From Deroplatys truncata (lineage: Eukaryota; Arthropoda; Insecta; Mantodea; Mantidae): a stretch of 64,000 nt of DNA. Position 1 is the stretch's first letter; each line of letters opens with the position of its first letter. The stretch covers positions 462,467,321 through 462,531,320 of the forward strand of contig CM060990.1 of assembly GCA_030765065.1 (NCBI GenBank), written 5' to 3'. The position numbers and the translations under genes are program-made. Below, piece after piece: positions 58,533 to 64,000 of this stretch. The notes beneath the pieces were generated by a model. The model was not told where the DNA came from. It saw only the letters and a list, made by a program, of their open reading frames with translations, and did not search any database.

Positions 58533-61075
58533 TGTATATATATATAATCTAAACTTCAGTTCTATAAACAGTACCTCTCGTTTAATAAACATATCTGCTA
58601 TGGTATTTTACATAACTTACCGGTTTAAGACGAGCATGTTTGAAACGCAGTTGAGTGATAAATGTTTTCTGTAAAAATAATACGCTTTCATTACTGCTGC
58701 ACTATTTGTTTATAGTTAGATTATAGCCATTGATAAGTCAAGATGAGTTTATTTATCTTTGATTTTCTGCTGATAAACCATGGGTTGGCCCATAACAATA
58801 CACTTCGTATTATACAGGGAAATATAAAAAATGTATTAACTATACTAAACAGAAATAAGAGACGAAGGGCCTTAGATGGTATTTTAATACCTAACAGGAA
58901 TCATAATTTTGAGCACGGTAAACAATATGCACCAAGCGTAATTTGAGGTACTGACGGCAAACTACGGACTCCTTTATCTGCCTACAGACATTAAAGAAGG
59001 TTATTTTGCCCAAGAATCCCTTCTGGCTTGGACGGAATTGCGAATCACTTTTTAACTCGTACATTAGCTGCGTACAAACTGATCTACTCCGTTTCCTTAT
59101 GCCACTGCTTGGATATAAAAGCATTATAATAATCGTTGCTTTTCAGAGCATGCCCTTCCTCCATTTACGCTTTGTGAAACCCTGGAAGGTGACGTGTCTG
59201 TCTGTTGCTTTTTGTACGGCAGGTTTTTTCCCCCCTTCTTTTTTAATCGACAACCGCTTTGTTCATAATTGACCGTCCACAAGATCGTTTCTACCTGCTG
59301 CCAGGTTTTATGGACGGAATTAAACCGAAGGAACGTGGACCTGAATGCGAACAAAGTGTATCATTTGATGCTTGTTTAAGCGCGTCACCTTGTACTTCCG
59401 TAAGCGCCCACAAAAGCAACTATAGTCATTACAATATACGATACGACCGTTGTACAGAACTTAACATGCGAGCGCTAACGACTTTGTAAATCGTGTGAAC
59501 ATGTTGAGTTTTTTTTAACGGTCGAACGTTGTATGACGTTTTATGGTATTTTGAATCGTAAATTTTAAAACGATATTAATTTCATTTCGCTTGTGCTTAG
59601 AATGATAATTGAAAAACGTTCTGGTTGTTTCGTGTTGTACCGGAATGTAGCGAACTTATGGCTGTTTTGTTTGGCAACAATGCGTGGTAAACAAAACTGT
59701 ATATACCAGTCAAAGATACCGAAAATGTTTGTGGAAAACAAAATTGTTTACCATGTACTACTGGTGAACATATTTATGTTTTTCCAGTAATTGCAACTGT
59801 TTGGATTAATTTTATATATTTGTTTTTTTTCATTTTTGCTCCCCTTAAGACAGATTTTATATAGGTTCCTTCTTAGAAGGAGCAACTAATTATTTTAAAC
59901 CATGAATTAACATACATCTAAAATTAGATGAGTAGATGATTCACACAAAGCATGTGAGAAATCGATATAACAAAGGTTTGACAATGCAGAAATTACGTTT
60001 GTCAAAATTCTTCTTCTGATAACAGAGTAGTTACAAATAAAAAATAGAGCTAATTTGTTAAAAAAAAAAAGCCCAGAAAAAGTTTCTCCGAAGAAAACCT
60101 CGTAAACCTAGGTAGTTTTCAAGAGCATTCGATTTGCCGATATGGAACGCTTTCCTTGGGAATATTGTCTTAAATGCTGGTCATTGGAAATATGCAAGCA
60201 GTCTTCCTGGGAAAATTTTTGGGTTGCAGTGTTCTAACACAACCACATGGTGGAGTATTTGCAAAATGCTTACCTTGACTGAGCACTTTTAGTTAAAATG
60301 TCCAACCAAATAGCTTATTATTACAGTAGTGAATCCTTATTTAAACTATTATCTGGACACCAACACCAATGTTTATCCTCAACAGTATAATTTGAATCTT
60401 AAAAAAGAACACCGTTAGTCAGTTAAGTATCGTAAATACTTAATATCGTTTAAATAGCGTTGTGTTTGCGTTTAGGGTAGAATAGCTATAAATTGCAAAT
60501 TCAACGATACTTTTTTTTTAGGTTCACCATAAATGAGCAATTTGTAGGTACCAGGTTATAGTTTATTGTACCTATATTTCTTATGAAGATCGGCGCTAAA
60601 CTATATTGCTTTTACGCACTTTTGTTGATTATTCTTACAATCGTAATTTATTTGTGTACATGCACAATGGAGATATTCTAGGAACACATCTGATACAGAA
60701 AACGTTTCTTATAAAGTTTCGTGCCTTTGAAGTAAACAAATGTAAGCTTTTTGCAACCTAAGAATATTTAAGCTGATAGTAACAGGGCTGTTTGTACTTC
60801 TTCTTCTTCTTGTTGTTATTATTATTATTATTATTTTATTCCGCGTTTTACTGATATATTAATATTTGGTTAAACAGTAACGCATTTTCCACACGCAAGA
60901 ATTGCTAAAAGTATTAACACATCTGTTAAAAATGCTCTTCTAGGGAACATTCCTGGTACACAATCTCTCAAATGTATCTGGGGGCCGTAAAACGCACAGC
61001 TGATCCAAGTACTTTGATCGCGCTTTCAATGGAAGTGGGTGGGGGGATCCAAAAATTAAGCACAGTTCTAGGCTG
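57680..61075. other. No gene recognised; includes (TA)n
   Basis: AT-rich sequence with a (TA)n tract at 58495-58529 and a short (TTA)n near 60815. Open frames here have no recognisable motif. Confidence 0.4.
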
Positions 61076-61257
61076 TCCGCTATGGTGTAAAGGGGAGCTA
61101 TATTGGTTGGCATTGCAGAGGTCGCGTGTTCTAGTCCGGGGATAGAATTTGTATTTTGGGGGGGAGGGCTAAATAAGCTGCCTCCGTGCCTTTTAGAAGT
61201 ATATAGTTGCTCGTTTTACATGATTGCGTTATATAAGCAATTTGACACATCAATGTC

Positions 61258-61258
61258 C

Positions 61259-61295
<37 letters not shown>

Positions 61296-61312
61296 GTTGT
61301 TGTTGTTGTTGT
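61258..61312 (+). repeat. Compound (ATT)n(GTT)n microsatellite
   Basis: About 12 ATT units running into about 6 GTT units; a second AAT/ATT patch lies at 61388-61432. Confidence 0.9.
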
Positions 61313-61894
61313 TGGCATTATTATATACAAAACCATGTGTATGTTCTATTTAGTGTATGTTTCTGTTAATGATGATATAATGTTATAATAATAATAATAG
61401 GTAATGCTAATAATATTATTATTAATAATAATGCCCCTTTTGTATTAAAACCTGACTTCCATTGAAGTTATTTGGCTGATGCTGGGCGTGAGAGGCATAC
61501 CACCAAGATTCTTTGTAAAATTCTGCAAACATTTCAAGCGGAATACTGATTTATAGCGTAATAGTTGCTGCTATCAAAGGTTTAATTGACATTTTCAACT
61601 ATTTGTACATACCTACATAATAACTATAGTTGTAATGTTTGTATTTATTTTACTTCGATTTTTCCTCTTCTCATTTCGTTTTATTTTTGGTACTTTCACT
61701 TTACGGTTTTATCACAACTGATTACTTATAACATTTTCACGTTTACATTGTGTGTTAGACTTAAACACAGTTTGTTTAATATGCTTTGTCACATTTGGCA
61801 GTCCTTTCTTGGAAAAGTGGAAAGAATTTATTGGTGTGTATACAGGTTTAGAGATAGAGTCAGATGGATTACATTCGATTGTGTTCGCGTCAGG

Positions 61895-61985
61895 CTACCA
61901 CGAGAGCTCAGTGGCAAAGCGTCGGCATGGAAAGTCAAAGATCTGTGGTTCCAATCCAGGCACTGATCTTGAATGTTTTCCATTA
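61895..61985 (+). mobile_element. tRNA-like SINE head
   Basis: CACGAGAGCTCAGTGGCAAA then GATCTGTGGTTCCAATCCAG: A-box-like AGCTCAGTGG and B-box GGTTCCAATCC about 45 bp apart. No long shared body in this window, so assignment is tentative. A similar start (CACCACAGTAGCTCTGTGC) appears at 63970 and is cut by the window end. Confidence 0.45.
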
Positions 61986-62328
61986 ATAATATAATGAAGT
62001 TATGATTATTATTCCCATTATAATCATAACTGTGAATTAAATAAAAATGAAACCTTCTATTTATTTATAGCGTTTAACGTTTCTTTTCACTAAACTAGCT
62101 TACAGAGACGGTAAACTGTGTTAAATACAAAGCTTAACATCGTGGAAATAATAGCACTAGTAGCACAAAAATAAACTTGTATATATTTTTAGAAATTAAA
62201 CATATCTTCCTTAACTCAACTCCACCAAATGTCAAATGCAATAACAATGTGTTTACAGTAAATGCAATAATAATAATAATAATAATAATAATACAAAACA
62301 TTTTTGGGTGCCCTAGTTTTTTATTTAT

Positions 62329-63270
62329 TTAATAAGACCACCAGCCTTGATTTTCAATGACCTCATTTAGCCTCCGAGGCATTGAGGAGGCTAAAGAGCT
62401 GCAGATTTCAGGTCGTATCCTCTTCTCTACCAGACTTCCCAGACATGTTCTCTCAGTGCCTCTTTGGTGCGTTCTTGACGTTGTTCCCAGTCCCGAATCA
62501 TTAATACCCAATCGTTCTCAATTGGATTAAGGCCGGAGACTTCGCAGACCATTCCAAAACCGAAATGTGTGGGTGCTGTTGAAGCCAAGCTTCTGTGGTC
62601 CGGGACGTGTGCACACTGTTGTTATCGTGCATGAAATCTATCACAGGCATTTCCTCTTTCGAGTAGATGGATGGCACCGTTGGGAGTACGCAATCTTTCA
62701 GGACTGCAACATATTCCTGGGAGTTCATGTTAGAGGAGACTTCAACAAGCTCCCCTACTCCAACGGCGCTTAACCAGTTCCATACAGCCAAGCTGATCCT
62801 GCCACCCCATGCAGTTGCAACAACCTGTTTATGGACTAAGCGAGTGTTGTCGGGTCGCCACAAAGACAGTCCCTCATCCTCGTCTGACGAAAATACTTCG
62901 TCAGGCCATATTATAATCTCCCAGAAGTCTTGACTTGCTGGCAGATGCAAGACGTAGATGGCCACGCCTATATTTTTGTTTAAGCGCACCCATTCTCGCA
63001 GGTCTGCAATGTCGGATGCCAGCAGCATGCAGTCCTCGACGGACCATCTGGGAGATTTAGACTTCTTGGTATTCTTGTCGTTGTAAGGAAAGGATTCTCA
63101 TTACGGACATCTAGAATAGCTCTGTCGTTCTCTGCCGTGGTCTTCTTTGGCTTTCCTTGCCTTTTCTTTGTCCTAAGACCCTCTTCACCCTCCTTAAACC
63201 TTTCACCATAACCGCACAGCCTCTTCTGCATGCCCAAATACTTGGCATATTCGGCCCACTGTGCGGTCAC
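62329..63270 (-). pseudogene. Decayed Tc1/mariner-type transposase
   Basis: Minus-strand pieces in family order. The helix-turn-helix region with RQGKPKKTTAENDRAILDV and ENPFLTTTRIPRSLNLP lies at about 63180-63050. The first catalytic-aspartate region, WPDEVFSSDEDEGLSLWRP, lies at about 62930-62860. VWNWLSAVGVGELVEV and the second aspartate region FMHDNNSVHTS are at about 62640-62600. NSPA-type sequence with SAKSPALI and a C-terminal SSMPRRLNEVIENQG follow, ending at 62329. Frame changes occur near 63000 and 62510. Terminal repeats were not identified. Confidence 0.8.
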
Positions 63271-63399
63271 ATTTCCACATTCCTACAATGCGGTCCTGAT
63301 TACCTCACTTGTGTATGGAATGGTGTAAGGAGTTTTAGAGTATGGGCTCCCAATACTGTCCGTGTACATCGTTTAGCATGCCATATTCCTCATTTGATG

Positions 63400-64000
63400 A
63401 TTGCTAGCTCGTAGGCCAATACAAACTTATGATAATGTCACATGATATCTAGGTCCTCTGATTTCACCCTACGAGCTTAAAGCAAATCATAAGGCATTTA
63501 GAATGGTCAGTGTGGTTACTTCTTTCGAGTAACTGTTAGAGTGATGGCTTATGAAATTAGGATTCCGGGTTTAGTTCAGTTCTGGAGGAGACTTTTATGA
63601 CCTTTAATTGTGTTTATTTCCTATTCTCCGAAGAGTAAAGAATAATTAAAGGCAATCATCATTTCTCTCTGGTTGAACGAAAGAGTAAAGTATGTTGTTA
63701 TCTTAATTTGACTGAGAACAAGTACTATAGAGCGTAATTTGCTGGTATTGCCTCTAAACTCTTGCTGTACAAGTAGTAAAGTAGGGGGGAAATTTGGGGA
63801 CAATCCAAATATTCCATTCGTGGATTCCTGGTCTTCCTTGTAGATGAATTTAGTTCTAGAAAGGAGAGTTTCGAATGTTTCTAGCGCCCTTATAAATTTC
63901 AAACATCAGAGATAGCCTAAAAGCAAGTCTCCCGAGCGTCAAATCTATAATGTGAAAGTCTATAGCTCGGCACCACAGTAGCTCTGTGCTAAAGTGCCGG
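63400..64000. other. No gene recognised; possible SINE start at window end
   Basis: AT-rich sequence. The last ~35 bases resemble a tRNA-like SINE head but are truncated by the window edge. Confidence 0.3.

Overview
This is a 64 kb piece of an AT-rich eukaryotic nuclear genome, most likely an arthropod and probably an insect. That reading rests on abundant (TTA)n and (TA)n microsatellites, tRNA-derived SINEs with insect-style heads, piggyBac, hAT, Tc1 and pogo remnants, a jockey-like LINE fragment, and virus-like genes of the type found in arthropod Polintons/adintoviruses. I found no complete host protein-coding gene. The window is a graveyard and possible nursery of mobile elements.

The main structure is element E1 (3519-20431), a near-palindrome of about 17 kb. 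It has arms of 7.4 and 6.1 kb around a 3.4 kb loop, a perfect 6-bp target duplication (GCTGTC), and termini 5'-AG...CT-3'. These are Polinton/Maverick hallmarks. Its gene content agrees. The loop holds a decayed phospholipase A2-like / adenovirus-pX-like membrane-active gene and a zinc-finger gene. Both arms carry mirrored copies of a small unrecognised gene, a frame-broken capsid-like fragment, a broken 'gene X', and an intact 115-aa gene with its own TATA box and 5' intron. Integrase, protein-primed DNA polymerase, packaging ATPase and protease were not seen.

Element E2 (about 34436-46566) is a second near-palindrome of 12 kb, with arms of 6.1 and 5.7 kb and a loop of only about 0.4 kb. The loop contains a mitochondrial COI fragment. 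Its arms carry mirrored copies of a zinc-finger gene homologous to that of E1, plus several short unrecognised conserved reading frames. Decayed relatives of E2 lie at about 48.4 kb and 52.7-55.1 kb.

Arm-specific insertions date the palindromes as older than these insertions: a solo LTR in the left arm of E1, a Tc1 derivative in the left arm of E2, and a SINE in the right arm of E2.

Layout: 1-3.5 kb pogo remnant and unannotated sequence; 3.5-20.4 kb E1; 20.4-34.4 kb SINE, piggyBac, LTR and hAT relics; 34.4-46.6 kb E2; 47-48 kb LINE; 48.4-55.2 kb E2-like relics with a GC-rich insert; 55-62 kb mostly featureless; 62.3-63.3 kb decayed Tc1/mariner transposase. The working model is that protein-primed, linear virus-like elements gave rise to snap-back (mirror-image) derivatives that were then integrated. 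That model is inference; the palindromes, the termini and the gene fragments are directly visible.
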